DNA of 64,000 nucleotides from Splendidivirga corallicola (GCA_030442035.1 JAUJEA010000013.1:167635-231634); one strand, 5' to 3'. Positions 1 to 9,237 are shown, counted from the stretch's first letter. Numbers and translations are program-made. Notes: generated by a model from the letters alone, not told the origin.

Positions 1-421
1 TCACCTTATCAATGACTATTCTATCTTGAAAGTCAGGTGTTTCGAGATTAAAAACCAATTGATAAACTCCTGCTTCCTTGGGTTGTAATGAAGGGGTAAA
101 TATGCCGGGAGATGAAGGCTGGTCCACTTTATGTCGTATCCCTTTATTGCCTTTAACCAGACTTACTGTTACATTTCCCTCTCTCACTGGCCGATGCTTC
201 TCAAGTTTAGTGAAATGGGCTGCAAACCTGCTGGTCTTGTTTACCACCAAGGCAGGAAATTCCACAAATAATTCTGTTTTGTCAGTCCAAATGGTGGTGT
301 CAACAGTTGCTGTTGCGCTTGTTTGGTGGCTATGTCCTTGCGGACCATGGGTATGTCCCTGGTTCTGATTAGCATTGCAAGCAACCATGACTAGTGCAAC
401 TATTATAAGAAAGTATCTCAT
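1..421 (-). CDS. RND efflux periplasmic adaptor lipoprotein (CusB/HlyD-like), partial
   Basis: The frame runs from an ATG at 421 leftward off the window, so only about the first 140 residues are visible. It begins with a hydrophobic signal ending in the lipobox MVAC (Cys15), then a histidine-rich stretch (GHTHGPQGHSHQ) that could bind metal. The visible domain, with LFVEFPALVVNKTSRFAAHF, resembles the N-terminal extension of heavy-metal RND adaptor proteins of Bacteroidota. It lies downstream of the TolC-like gene at 815-1999 on the same strand, which supports a CusCBA-type metal (Cu/Ag or Co/Zn/Cd) export operon whose pump gene would lie beyond the left edge. Metal specificity is not readable from this fragment. 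Confidence 0.7.
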   Translation of the reverse strand, partial: MRYFLIIVALVMVACNANQNQGHTHGPQGHSHQTSATATVDTTIWTDKTELFVEFPALVVNKTSRFAAHFTKLEKHRPVREGNVTVSLVKGNKGIRHKVDQPSSPGIFTPSLQPKEAGVYQLVFNLETPDFQDRIVIDKV

Positions 422-540
422 CTTTATTAAGTTCAAATCATTTATATAAATGCCAATTAATAATTTCACTCATTTTTAGGTGAAACAGCGTTTATCAATC
501 AGACTTATGGATTCCCAATAATTGTCAAATCAGGAGTTAT

Positions 541-795
541 TTAATGACTGTGATGCGTACTACCATCTTCATGAGTATGTGTGGAATCTGTGTCCACTTT
601 TGATGAATCACCTTCAATGGTAAATTCCTCCTGTTCATGATGATCATCATGCTCATGGTCGGCTGTACCTTCTTCATGGGTATGGCCGTGTTCACTGGTT
701 TCGTGGTCATGACCATGCTCATTATTAGTGCTTTTTGATGAACATGAAACAGAGCATAATACTATTAAGGCAATGAAGAGATTTGAGATTTTCAT
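541..795 (-). CDS. Histidine-rich small lipoprotein of the efflux operon
   Basis: The product has 84 residues with a signal peptide ending in the lipobox SVSC (Cys18). The mature part is almost entirely His, Asp, Glu, Ser and Thr, with repeated GHDHE, HTHE and HEHDDHH motifs. Such peptides bind divalent or monovalent metals. Its place between the TolC-like gene (20 bp upstream) and the adaptor gene suggests a periplasmic or outer-membrane metal chaperone or buffer for the RND pump. I recognise no named family. An opposite-frame reading of the same bases is a compositional shadow. Confidence 0.65.
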   Translation of the reverse strand: MKISNLFIALIVLCSVSCSSKSTNNEHGHDHETSEHGHTHEEGTADHEHDDHHEQEEFTIEGDSSKVDTDSTHTHEDGSTHHSH

Positions 796-814
796 AATTT
801 CTATCGTTTTAATT

Positions 815-1999
815 TTATAATTGATGTTTTAATAATTCAGCTATCAACTGATTAAGTTCTTTTTCCATTTGAAGCAATGTGTTAAAGGCCTGTCGGTAAA
901 ACTGCAATTCCGTATAGTATTCTATGAAGGAGATTTCACCGAGTTGATAAGCTTCAAGCAATAGTGCATCACTATGAAGTCCGCTAAGGGTACTTTGATA
1001 CTCTTTGAATTTACCCAACAGTAACTGGTATTCATTGAACTGTTTTTGGAAGTTCGAATAGATCTCTAAAACATAAGCATCGGTAAAAGTTTGTTGATAC
1101 CTATATTGAGATCTGGCAGCTTTTATTTTGTTCCTGTTATTCCAGAGCGGGATGGAAAGCCCTCCGTAAAACCCGGAGAAGGTTTCCCCTGATACACCCT
1201 GATGATTGAACCCTGCCGTAAGATTGGGCAATGCTTTGTTTTTTGATAGCTTTATTTGTTGGAGAGCCACTTCTTGCTTTCGTTCAAGAATCTTGACAGC
1301 AGGATCGTTGGTCTTTTTATCTTGCCAAATACTGTCTAATGAATAGCTATTCAAGCTGCCCGAATAACTCGATTGATCAAACAATACTTCATTTCCACCA
1401 TTCAGTTTTTGAAGCAATAGCAGTAGGTTGTGCTTATCATTTTCAATTTGTTGAATGGTAAACTGTTCCTGCATCCAGGCTATTTTGGCTTTGTTTAATT
1501 CCAGAATTCCAACCTGTTCTTTTTCAAATAACTCCCGGATTTGCTCAAATACCTGATTTGCCTGCTGTACTCTTAACTGTTCTACTGCTATTTTTTTGTT
1601 CAGATAAATTAATTCTAAACAATGTTGTTTGGCAGGTAACAAAAGCTCTTGTCTAAGGACTGCATATTCCAGCTTTAATGCTTCAACTTGCTGTTCGATT
1701 AATCCTTTACGAACAGCATAAACCGATGGGAATTCAAACGATTGTGATATCTGGAATTCCGTATAATCACCACTTGTATGCGTGCCAAATGGAAGATAGT
1801 AAGCTGTCGCCTGTGGATCAGGTAGATTATTACCCGCTTTTAATTCAAGTCGCTTACTTTCTATCAAAGCCGCATGTGTTTGCAGTGATTTGTTGTTTTG
1901 CTCGATTTCGCGTAATACCTTATCTATATCATTGGTTTGCGCAATCACGCTCAATGAACAAAGGCACACGCTCAAAGCGAGTACAATGCTTTTATTCAA
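815..1999 (-). CDS. TolC-family outer membrane efflux channel (CusC-like)
   Basis: The 394-residue protein begins with a signal peptide (MNKSIVLALSVCLCSLSVIA) and has the two OEP-type repeats of long amphipathic helices. These include SKRLELKAGNNLPDP near the start and KIKAARSQYRYQQ in the second half, as in TolC/CusC channels. Its length is typical of the short Bacteroidota heavy-metal TolC proteins. With the adaptor and His-rich proteins on the same strand it should form the outer-membrane exit duct of an RND metal pump. The substrate is inferred only from the His-rich neighbours. Confidence 0.85.
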   Translation of the reverse strand: MNKSIVLALSVCLCSLSVIAQTNDIDKVLREIEQNNKSLQTHAALIESKRLELKAGNNLPDPQATAYYLPFGTHTSGDYTEFQISQSFEFPSVYAVRKGLIEQQVEALKLEYAVLRQELLLPAKQHCLELIYLNKKIAVEQLRVQQANQVFEQIRELFEKEQVGILELNKAKIAWMQEQFTIQQIENDKHNLLLLLQKLNGGNEVLFDQSSYSGSLNSYSLDSIWQDKKTNDPAVKILERKQEVALQQIKLSKNKALPNLTAGFNHQGVSGETFSGFYGGLSIPLWNNRNKIKAARSQYRYQQTFTDAYVLEIYSNFQKQFNEYQLLLGKFKEYQSTLSGLHSDALLLEAYQLGEISFIEYYTELQFYRQAFNTLLQMEKELNQLIAELLKHQL

Positions 2000-2163
2000 T
2001 TGTTTGAAATTTATGGTTTGTTGATGTTGTGAGACTATAGGTTAATCATACCCTTGCATGTCTCTGAAATTACCTCAGGCATTGCCTGTGCTTGTAATAT
2101 GATTTAATGATTGAATCAATAATTGGATGGACAGGATTTGATAAATCGCCCATCATCTACTGA

Positions 2164-2622
2164 TCAACCTAAAAAGGGAGGTGCCCGTAATGAGCAATTG
2201 GATAGGTAAGGATTTCTTTTACACCTGGGTTTGGTGTGAATGTATCTTTTAGAACTTTGACTGTATAATCCTGGTGATAGATTTGATTTTTCAAGGTGCA
2301 TATCCATTGAAAACACCTTGAGCTGAGAATTTCTTTTTTCAAGTTTTACCAGCTCTATTAACCCATGAAAATGATCCTGATGCGAATGGTTCTCCAGGAA
2401 GATGGAAAGGAGACCTTGATGTGCTTCTTTTTGTGGATCCTGATCATGTGAATGGTGGTGATTGGCATGATGGTGATCATGACCATGATGATGCCCTACG
2501 TGCTCCGACGATACTGCAGATTCATCAAGGATATGATGCATATGTGGAAAGACATTATGCATCATCACCAAACTAATGACTAGCAAAAAGAATAGCGCTG
2601 ATATTTTTCGCTTGAGCTGCAT
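2164..2622 (-). CDS. Histidine-rich membrane-anchored or exported protein
   Basis: I place the start at the ATG at 2622 (MQLKRKISALFFLLVISLV), because this gives a clean N-terminal hydrophobic segment. An open frame continues upstream to 2778, but that extension lacks a signal. The product has about 152 residues. After the membrane segment comes HNVFPHMHHIL, then a dense His cluster (GHHHGHDHHHANHHHSH) and a basic tail. It is the first gene of the minus-strand metal-efflux cluster. The likely role is metal binding at the cytoplasmic membrane or in the periplasm. No catalytic motif is visible and I do not recognise a named family. Confidence 0.6.
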   Translation of the reverse strand: MQLKRKISALFFLLVISLVMMHNVFPHMHHILDESAVSSEHVGHHHGHDHHHANHHHSHDQDPQKEAHQGLLSIFLENHSHQDHFHGLIELVKLEKRNSQLKVFSMDMHLEKSNLSPGLYSQSSKRYIHTKPRCKRNPYLSNCSLRAPPFLG

Positions 2623-2932
2623 GAACAGCAAAGAAAGAGGATTATAAGCGCCAATCAAAGTTTTTACCTTAAATTTCCTTATGATATGGTTTTCTGAAAG
2701 AGAAGATTTACTTAAAATTTTGGAGGTCACAAATGATTGATACCAATAGAACAAGGTAGCTAAGGGTTCGGAAAACATCTATTTTTTGGTTCCTTGATCA
2801 TTTTCTAAATATTGTAATCAATTCTTAATAAAGAGGTAAATGAAGTTATTCCATTTCCCAAAAAATATTTTGTAAAGTTGTCCCTTCTTCCTTTTCCGGT
2901 TTCGTTATGAGGGCAGTATTATCACAAACTAA

Positions 2933-3277
2933 ATGAAAACCATTATGAAAAAGTTCATTGCGATCTATCATGCAGCACCTGAAGCCATGGCACAAATGGC
3001 AGAAGCAACACCCGAACAAAAAGCTGAAGGCATGAAGTATTGGCTTGCCTGGAAAGAAAAAATTGGAAATGCTCTTGTTGATCTTGGAGCACCTTTAGTA
3101 GGTGGAGTAGCCATCAATCCTTCAGGAGATAAAGTCAATAGCTCCAAACAAGTCTCCGGTTACTCAATTGTGCAGGCGGATGACACTGAAGCGGCTCATG
3201 CATTATTTGATAATCACCCACATTTGTCGTGGCATCCGACCGCTTCCATTGAGATACATGAGTGTGTGGAAATGTAA
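2933..3277 (+). CDS. YCII/DGPF-family protein, first copy
   Basis: The 114-residue protein has the compact alpha/beta ferredoxin-like pattern of YCII-related proteins: an initial strand KKFIAIYHAAPEAM, a helix carrying YWLAWKEKIGNAL, and a final GYSIVQADDTEAAHALF segment. An internal ATG at 2945 (MKKFIAIYH) could be the true start. It is followed by a second YCII protein and an ECF42-type sigma factor. That linkage is well known for ECF42 groups, where DGPF proteins are the presumed partners or targets of the sigma factor. The biochemical role of the family is unsettled. Confidence 0.85.
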   Translation: MKTIMKKFIAIYHAAPEAMAQMAEATPEQKAEGMKYWLAWKEKIGNALVDLGAPLVGGVAINPSGDKVNSSKQVSGYSIVQADDTEAAHALFDNHPHLSWHPTASIEIHECVEM

Positions 3278-3319
3278 GACATTTCATTTAGTTTTACTCA
3301 ATGCTCAAAGAAATCCGAT

Positions 3320-3664
3320 ATGAAAGACTTTATGTTAATTTTTATTGGGGTCGACTATGCTGAAATGGAGCTTTCCCCGGAGGAAATACAAGGCCGGGCG
3401 CAGAGCTGGATGACCTGGCAGGAAAAAATGGAAAAGCAGGGCGTTCTTAAAGGTGGTAATGCCTTGCAAAGCGACCTGAAACGTATCAATGGTCCCGATC
3501 GTACTATCACAGACCGTGCTTCGACCGAGATAAAGGAGATTATTGGTGGATACTATCTGGTTCAAGCCGAGAATATAGAAAGGGCCATTGGGATCGCACA
3601 AGACTATCCTGATTATGACTTAGGAGGAAAAGTCGAAGTCCGTGAATTAATGTATTATAATTAA
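3320..3664 (+). CDS. YCII/DGPF-family protein, second copy
   Basis: This second 114-residue YCII-related protein has a MKDFMLIFIG opening strand, a QSWMTWQEKMEKQGVL helix and a terminal GGYYLVQAENIERAIGIAQDYP segment. It is a diverged paralogue of the protein encoded just upstream. Its stop codon overlaps the start of the sigma factor gene by one base (TAATG at 3662-3666). This indicates translational coupling and a three-gene operon. Confidence 0.88.
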   Translation: MKDFMLIFIGVDYAEMELSPEEIQGRAQSWMTWQEKMEKQGVLKGGNALQSDLKRINGPDRTITDRASTEIKEIIGGYYLVQAENIERAIGIAQDYPDYDLGGKVEVRELMYYN

Positions 3665-4908
3665 TGCCGGAACAAAAAATGATAGACCATCTTTTCCGTC
3701 ATCAGTACGGAAAGATGGTCTCCATTTTAATTCGAATTTTTGGGTTACAGCATCTGGAAACGATCGAGGATGCCGTTCAGGATACCTTTATTAACGCCAT
3801 GAAAGCATGGCAAAGCAATGTGCCGGAAAATCCGGAGGCGTGGCTAACCAAGTCTGCTAAAAACAGAACATTAGACCTATTCAGGAAGCTTTCGGCAGAA
3901 GATGCCCGCATTGCTAATATAGAAGCCGGTGTAACGACCATTGCCATTAATGAACTTTTCCTGGAGCATGAAGTAGAGGACAGCGTTTTACGCATGATTT
4001 TTACAGCCTGTAATCCGGTCCTTAACTCAAAAGATCAAATTGCATTTGCACTTAGAACAATTTCTGGCTTCAGCGGAAAAGAAATTGCCTCTGCGTTATT
4101 GCTTAGAGAGGAGACAGTAAAAAAAAGATTAGTCCGTGCCAGAAAAATGATCCAGGAAAAGCATATTGCTTTTGAAATACCTGGTGAACTTAATTTAGCG
4201 CCTAGACTGGATAGGGTATTAAAGGTTATTTATCTGATCTTCAATGAAGGGTTCCATTCCAGCCGAAAAGATATGCTTATCCGGGAAGACTTATGTGGTG
4301 AGGCCATGCGACTAGTAAAAGTCCTGTTGAATAATCAATATACTGCCACACCAGCCAGCCGGGCTCTTTTTGCTTTGTTCTGTTTCCAGGCTGCCCGGTT
4401 ACGAAGCAAAACAAACGACCAAAAGGAAATCATTAGTCTTAGGGATCAGGATAGATCTGAATGGTATATGCCACTCATTGCCTTGGGACATAGAACTATG
4501 AATAAGGCTGTGGATACGGAAACTTTTAGTCAGTATCATTATGAGGCGGCTATTGCTGCCGAGCATTCACAGGCTTCCTCTTACCATGAGACTAATTGGG
4601 ACAAAATTCTGGTGTGGTATGAACGGTTGAATGAACTGGAACAATCACCTATGAATCTCTTGAATATGGCTGTTGTGCAGTTGCAGCGAAAAGATTTGAA
4701 GGCGGTGAAAAGTCTACTCGAAAAGATCCAGCCAAATCTCCTGGAACAGCGGGCATACCTATATTACGGCACCTTCGCAGAATATGCATATCAAATTGGA
4801 AACAGGGAAGAGTCATTAATTTATATTGATAAAGCCATAAAGCTAGTTAAAAATGAGGCTGAGTTAAATTACCTGGGGCGGCAAAAGATCAAGTACCAGG
4901 CTGGATAG
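3664..4908 (+). CDS. ECF RNA polymerase sigma factor, ECF42 type with C-terminal TPR-like extension
   Basis: The 414-residue protein starts with sigma region 2 (about residues 5-75: IEDAVQDTFINAMKAW, then PEAWLTKSAKNRTLDLFRK). Sigma region 4 follows (about 115-165: GFSGKEIASALLLREETVKKRL). A long C-terminal extension begins with the conserved block VIYLIFNEGFHSS and continues as helical TPR-like repeats. This layout and the upstream DGPF/YCII genes define ECF42 sigma factors, which lack a classical anti-sigma factor and are thought to be controlled through the C-terminal domain. It should direct transcription of its own operon, but the inducer is unknown. Confidence 0.9.
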   Translation: MPEQKMIDHLFRHQYGKMVSILIRIFGLQHLETIEDAVQDTFINAMKAWQSNVPENPEAWLTKSAKNRTLDLFRKLSAEDARIANIEAGVTTIAINELFLEHEVEDSVLRMIFTACNPVLNSKDQIAFALRTISGFSGKEIASALLLREETVKKRLVRARKMIQEKHIAFEIPGELNLAPRLDRVLKVIYLIFNEGFHSSRKDMLIREDLCGEAMRLVKVLLNNQYTATPASRALFALFCFQAARLRSKTNDQKEIISLRDQDRSEWYMPLIALGHRTMNKAVDTETFSQYHYEAAIAAEHSQASSYHETNWDKILVWYERLNELEQSPMNLLNMAVVQLQRKDLKAVKSLLEKIQPNLLEQRAYLYYGTFAEYAYQIGNREESLIYIDKAIKLVKNEAELNYLGRQKIKYQAG

Positions 4909-5033
4909 ACTGATCCGCTACACTTTGGGTTATTTTAAAGATATACACCATTACCGAAATCCCACCTTCAAAAATCTGTGCAGATATACTTATCTTTATT
5001 ACTCAGATAACCGGGTATCATTTGCCAAGTCCT

Positions 5034-5891
5034 ATGCACAGAGACATCATAGATATCAATGATTTTACTGTTCTAATCGAACAATCTGATGAGGGAATCG
5101 CATCGATTGACAAATGCGCATTTGATGAACAAGTTATTGGTGTTTCCTTTTATGGTTCGGGTAATGTAGCACTATCCATCAAGTATGAAGGTAATGAACG
5201 GGCCTTCAATCATACCAAGGGAATTGCACTTTCTTTTTTTGCTAATGAAAAAGTAGACTTCATACATAACATCGCTCCTGATAAACCCTTACAATGTATT
5301 TGCATTGTCACTGCAACCAAAAACCTGGAAAAACTTCCCAATCAGGAAGGAGAGATGTTCAGCCAATTTTTACATCAACTTGTAAATCCTGCTGACGATT
5401 ATGTGGAAGGGCCTCAATTTTACATGACCCACCAGATGCAACAGGCTGTTGATAAAATTTTTAGTACTACCTATCAAGGGAAAAATAGGATCATGTTTCT
5501 CAGAAGTCAGGTGATTGAGCTCCTATCTCATTTTTTTGGACAGCTTTCTAATATTCATTCGGATACTGTCAAAGACAAGGATCGTGAAAAACTCTATCAG
5601 GCTCAGGAAATCCTTCTCAAAAATGTAGAGACACCTCCCTCATTGACCGAGCTTTCCAAGCTCATAGGGCTCAATAGCTACAAACTCAAAAAGGATTTCA
5701 AAGCGTTGTTTGGTGTTCCCGTTTTTAAATACCTTCAAAATGAGCGCCTGACAAAAGCACATGATTTGTTAAGAGATCAAGGTTTGAGTATTCAGGAAGC
5801 TGCGTGGATGGTAGGCTATGAAAGCCTGAGTTCTTTTTCAAATGCTTTTATTAAAAAATTCGGCTTCCGTCCCAGTGAAGTAAAGAAGTAA
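5034..5891 (+). CDS. AraC-family transcriptional regulator
   Basis: I prefer the ATG at 5034 (MHRDIIDINDF); the open frame extends to a TTG at 5022. The product has about 285 residues. The N-terminal two thirds is a sensing domain without clear family motifs. The last 100 residues carry the two AraC helix-turn-helix motifs (SLTELSKLIGLNSYKLKKDF and SIQEAAWMVGYESLSSFSNA), ending in the usual KKFGFRPSEVKK. It is upstream of and co-oriented with the DUF1772 and NmrA-like genes and may control them. Confidence 0.88.
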   Translation: MHRDIIDINDFTVLIEQSDEGIASIDKCAFDEQVIGVSFYGSGNVALSIKYEGNERAFNHTKGIALSFFANEKVDFIHNIAPDKPLQCICIVTATKNLEKLPNQEGEMFSQFLHQLVNPADDYVEGPQFYMTHQMQQAVDKIFSTTYQGKNRIMFLRSQVIELLSHFFGQLSNIHSDTVKDKDREKLYQAQEILLKNVETPPSLTELSKLIGLNSYKLKKDFKALFGVPVFKYLQNERLTKAHDLLRDQGLSIQEAAWMVGYESLSSFSNAFIKKFGFRPSEVKK

Positions 5892-6034
5892 TCCCTTCAG
5901 AACAAATCTTAATCCTTTTCGGACAAATGACTTGCGTGTGCTCACAGCACCTTTGTATAGTCATTATTCGGAAAAGAAAAGGATCATGAAAACCTCAAAA
6001 ATCGCTTTTTGTTCAAATCAAAAAATCTAAGAAC

Positions 6035-6550
6035 ATGGAAAACAATATAAAAGGAATGGTATTGCTCTGTGCCATTGTACTGACAGGCTTGTCAGCCGGG
6101 CTTTTTTATGCCTGGTATGTATCAGTTATTCCAGGGACCAAACGGGTTGCCGATCACACGTATCTGGAGACCATGCAATCTATTAATCGGGCCATTCTCA
6201 ATCCTGGATTCTTTATCATCTTTTTTGGTTCCTTAATCATGTTATTGATTAGCGGTTACTATCAATACCTGGAAAACCTTCACCTGCCTTTCTATTTCAT
6301 TTGCACCTCCATTGCATTCTATATGATCGGAACACTTGGCATAACGATGTTTGGCAATGTTCCATTGAATGAATCATTGGCCCCTGTCAACCTGAGTGAA
6401 TTAAGTGCTGAGAAGCTAAAATCAATAAGAGCAGCTTATGAGGGCCGTTGGAATCTGTTCCATGCAATCAGGACTCTTTTTTCAGTACTCTCATTCATTA
6501 CCCTCCTGATAGCGGCTTTTATCAATGGATCGATCGCATCAAAAATTTGA
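6035..6550 (+). CDS. DUF1772 (anthrone oxygenase-like) integral membrane protein
   Basis: The 171-residue protein has four predicted transmembrane helices (near residues 8-28, 54-73, 82-105 and 145-165). It also has the DUF1772 pattern of an early GLFYAWYVSVIPG motif and a central GNVPLNESL segment. The family includes anthrone oxygenases and many uncharacterised bacterial membrane proteins, so the reaction here is unknown. It lies between an AraC regulator and an NmrA-like oxidoreductase in the same orientation, a common stress- or quinone-related neighbourhood. Confidence 0.75.
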   Translation: MENNIKGMVLLCAIVLTGLSAGLFYAWYVSVIPGTKRVADHTYLETMQSINRAILNPGFFIIFFGSLIMLLISGYYQYLENLHLPFYFICTSIAFYMIGTLGITMFGNVPLNESLAPVNLSELSAEKLKSIRAAYEGRWNLFHAIRTLFSVLSFITLLIAAFINGSIASKI

Positions 6551-6619
6551 ACCAGGAATTATCAAAATAATTGAATCTCTTACAATCAATAAATATTCAA
6601 GTCCAAAAAACAAATTGTT

Positions 6620-7477
6620 ATGAAAAATAGAAAAATTCTGGTTATCGGTGGAAAAGGAAAAACGGGCCGAAAAGTAGTTGAACGATTGAACAATCGCAGT
6701 ATCGATGTTCGGATTGGTTCTCGGACCGAAGAACCCGCTTTTGATTGGGAAAACCCCGGAACATGGGTTGGTGCATTGGCTGATATAGACACTGTTTATA
6801 TTACCTACCAGCCGGATTTAGCAGTGCCCGGTGCATTAAATACAATTAAGGAGTTTACCTCCGTGGCTGTTGCAAATGGTATTAAAAAAATGGTTATTCT
6901 TTCAGGAAGAGGAGAAAAAGAGGCACAACTCTGTGAACAGGTTGTTATGAATGCGGGTGTAGACTGGACCGTTGTACGCTGCGATTGGTTTAATCAAAAC
7001 TTCAGTGAAAGCTTCTTTCTTGATCCAATTCTGGCTGGTCAGGTTGCCTTACCAAGGGCCGAGACACAAATACCCTTTATAGACACAGATGATATCGCCG
7101 ACGTGGTGGTAGAATCACTGCTGCATGATAAGCACAATGGCAAGATTCACGAATTGACTGGTCCCCGGCTATTGACATTCAAAGATGTTGTCAAGGAAAT
7201 TTCTAAGGCTATCGGGAGAGATATCCGGTTTAATTCCATTTCAATAGATGAGTATGTTGAAATGCTCAGAGCCATTGAAGTGCCTGAAAATTATATTTGG
7301 TTGATTAACTATCTTTTTACCCATGTTTTGGATGGGAGGAATGCCACGATCACTGACGGTGTTGAAAAAGTACTTGGAAGAAAAGCTAAAGACTTCTCAG
7401 AATACGTAAAGGAAACGGCCTTGTCAGGAGTTTGGAATCCGATCAATCAGGGAAAAGGTGAAGGGGTAAAGGTATAA
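6620..7477 (+). CDS. NmrA-like NAD(P)-binding oxidoreductase
   Basis: The 285-residue protein opens with a Rossmann dinucleotide-binding loop (ILVIGGKGKTGRKV), followed by an atypical short-chain dehydrogenase fold with WTVVRCDWFNQNF and PFIDTDDIADVVVESLL. These are typical of the NmrA/SDR-a5 group (redox sensors and NAD(P)H-dependent reductases). The usual YxxxK catalytic pair is not obvious, so it may act as a reductase on small quinones or as a redox sensor. A strong terminator follows 65 bp downstream. Confidence 0.82.
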   Translation: MKNRKILVIGGKGKTGRKVVERLNNRSIDVRIGSRTEEPAFDWENPGTWVGALADIDTVYITYQPDLAVPGALNTIKEFTSVAVANGIKKMVILSGRGEKEAQLCEQVVMNAGVDWTVVRCDWFNQNFSESFFLDPILAGQVALPRAETQIPFIDTDDIADVVVESLLHDKHNGKIHELTGPRLLTFKDVVKEISKAIGRDIRFNSISIDEYVEMLRAIEVPENYIWLINYLFTHVLDGRNATITDGVEKVLGRKAKDFSEYVKETALSGVWNPINQGKGEGVKV

Positions 7478-7542
7478 ACATTCAAATGTGAAAAATTGAT
7501 CATTGGGTTCTTTTTTATATACTTTGGAAATAACGGTTACAG

Positions 7543-7572
7543 GACCACACTTATTAGGTGTGGTCTTTGTTT
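7543..7572 (+). terminator. Rho-independent terminator after the NmrA-like gene
   Basis: An 8-bp perfect stem GACCACAC/GTGTGGTC with a 7-nt loop (7543-7565) is followed by TTTGTTT. It would end the AraC/DUF1772/NmrA transcript. The T tract interrupted by G is slightly weak. Confidence 0.75.
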
Positions 7573-7619
7573 ATAATTCGAAGGCAATACTCATTTTTGT
7601 AAATGCAATGGGTAGAATG

Positions 7620-7994
7620 CTAGAGATTTACAATAATTGAATGGACGTTTCCCGGAACTAATGATCCTTTTTGATGAATTGCGATCCAATAATATACGAT
7701 AGCTTCCTCCGCATCATCTTTATATCCTAATATGCTTTCAAAATTGACCTCAACAGTTTTGCCAGATTCAACAAAGGGTGAATTTTTACCGACACGAGGA
7801 ACCCAGTTTATCAATGCCGCCGTGTTTCTTTCTACTACAAAGTAATAAATCTCTGATTCGAATCTGTTATGGATTTTCAATACTTTATCATGAGAAGAGA
7901 CTTCAAGATCACCAGGGGAAATATCGTTTTTCTCACAGCTAAGAAAAACTAACAAACAAACAAGAAAGATAAAAGTGAATTTCAGGCTACGCAT
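7620..7994 (-). CDS. Small putative lipoprotein
   Basis: The product has 124 residues from the ATG at 7994 (an alternative ATG is at 8003). The N-terminus MRSLKFTFIFLVCLLVFLSC is a lipoprotein signal with the lipobox FLSC. The mature part, containing KIHNRFESEIYYFVVERN and a final VPGNVHSIIVNL, reads as a small beta-sandwich domain. I do not recognise a named family. It is convergent with the NmrA-like gene and shares the terminator region. Confidence 0.6.
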   Translation of the reverse strand: MRSLKFTFIFLVCLLVFLSCEKNDISPGDLEVSSHDKVLKIHNRFESEIYYFVVERNTAALINWVPRVGKNSPFVESGKTVEVNFESILGYKDDAEEAIVYYWIAIHQKGSLVPGNVHSIIVNL

Positions 7995-8003
7995 TATTAT
8001 CAA

Positions 8004-8426
8004 TTTTAGAATTGTTGATGTTCAAATTTACTTAGTTATGACACAGGCAGCGTTGATAGCGTTGGAAATAAAAGAAAAAAATAGCTCTGTTGGTATAACC
8101 AGAGATTTCCAAGGAGTTGCGATGGTTTTATTTGTTAGTTCTACAAATGATCAGACCAATTATCATTATAATTTTGCCTATGTCTCATAATCCAAAATCT
8201 TCCAAAATAGCTATTAACCGATTGGTAAACTTTATATTGTTCTGAAGAAGGGAGAATGCTACTGTTAGAAACAATAATTTCTCTGGGTTTGTAAAAACAT
8301 ATTAAACATTATTTTTACAGAACACTTAAAAAATGTGATAATTAAGTGTATAGGACTTTTTATCTGTCTATTGATAGAGAATCTCACCTATGGGCTAATT
8401 GAATAAACAGTTTAAAGCAGAAACTT
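8004..8426. other. Intergenic region with no supported gene
   Basis: These 423 bp are AT-rich. The only open frame (7975-8190) crosses the start of the lipoprotein gene on the other strand and has no family features. The segment must hold the divergent promoters for the lipoprotein at 7620-7994 and the DUF1080 gene. I see no clear hairpin. Confidence 0.5.
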
Positions 8427-9221
8427 ATGAAACAACTTATTACAACATTATTACTTGCTGCGATGATCTCTTCTTGTAGTACAGAGCGCAAGCCCGAATC
8501 CGAAGCCAAGGTTAGTCCTGAAGCTGAATCTGACGATTGGATAGTACTTTTTGATGGGACCAGCACCCAGGGCTGGAGAGCCTACAATGGGGATTCCCTA
8601 CCCCCGGGATGGGGAATAAAGGACAATACCCTAACCTTTAGCACAGAGCAAATTTTAGAAGAAGACTATGATTACAAGGGAAGCAGGGATATCATCTATG
8701 GTGCCGAAGAATTTGAAAACTTTGAACTATATGTAGAATGGAAAATTCCGGAAGGAGGTAACAGCGGCATCTTTTATCATCTGAAGGAAGGATATAGCGG
8801 ACCACCGGATGTTTCTCCTGAGTACCAGCTGATCGACGATGAGAATTATGCTAAAATCCATGATTTGACGGATTACAACATGAGTCTTGGATACACAGAA
8901 AACCCAGCCGCGCTACAACCCCTGCAACAAACGGCATCAGACTATGCAATGTATGCGGCGGATCCAAAAGAAAAAGTATTAAATCCTGCAGGATCTTGGA
9001 ACTCCACTAAAATCGTATTTACACCTGAAAAAGTGGAGCATTGGCTAAATGGTAAAAAAGTCCTCTCTTTTGTTCCCTGGTCTGAAGAATGGTACGAAAA
9101 AAAGAATTCGGGTAAATGGGAAGATAGACCAGACTATGGAAAGTTCAAAACCGGCTATATAGGATTTCAGGATCATGGTAGCAACTTGTGGTTTAGAAAC
9201 ATAAAAATTAAGAAGTTATAA
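8427..9221 (+). CDS. 3-keto-disaccharide hydrolase (DUF1080) lipoprotein
   Basis: The 264-residue protein has a lipoprotein signal (MKQLITTLLLAAMISSC, lipobox ISSC). It then has the DUF1080 jelly-roll hallmark WIVLFDGTSTQGWRAYNG and later EWKIPEGGNSGIFYHLKEG and YIGFQDHGSNLWFRNIKIK. Members of this family hydrolyse 3-keto-glycosides in the periplasm of Bacteroidota. The next gene, 16 bp downstream, is a Gfo/Idh/MocA oxidoreductase of the type that makes or reduces keto sugars. The two likely act in one keto-sugar route. Confidence 0.88.
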   Translation: MKQLITTLLLAAMISSCSTERKPESEAKVSPEAESDDWIVLFDGTSTQGWRAYNGDSLPPGWGIKDNTLTFSTEQILEEDYDYKGSRDIIYGAEEFENFELYVEWKIPEGGNSGIFYHLKEGYSGPPDVSPEYQLIDDENYAKIHDLTDYNMSLGYTENPAALQPLQQTASDYAMYAADPKEKVLNPAGSWNSTKIVFTPEKVEHWLNGKKVLSFVPWSEEWYEKKNSGKWEDRPDYGKFKTGYIGFQDHGSNLWFRNIKIKKL

Positions 9222-9237
9222 CTAGAATTAGTGGAAA

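Noticed and set aside
7975..8190. 71-residue plus-strand open frame
   Set aside because: Overlaps the start of the lipoprotein gene on the other strand and has no supporting features.
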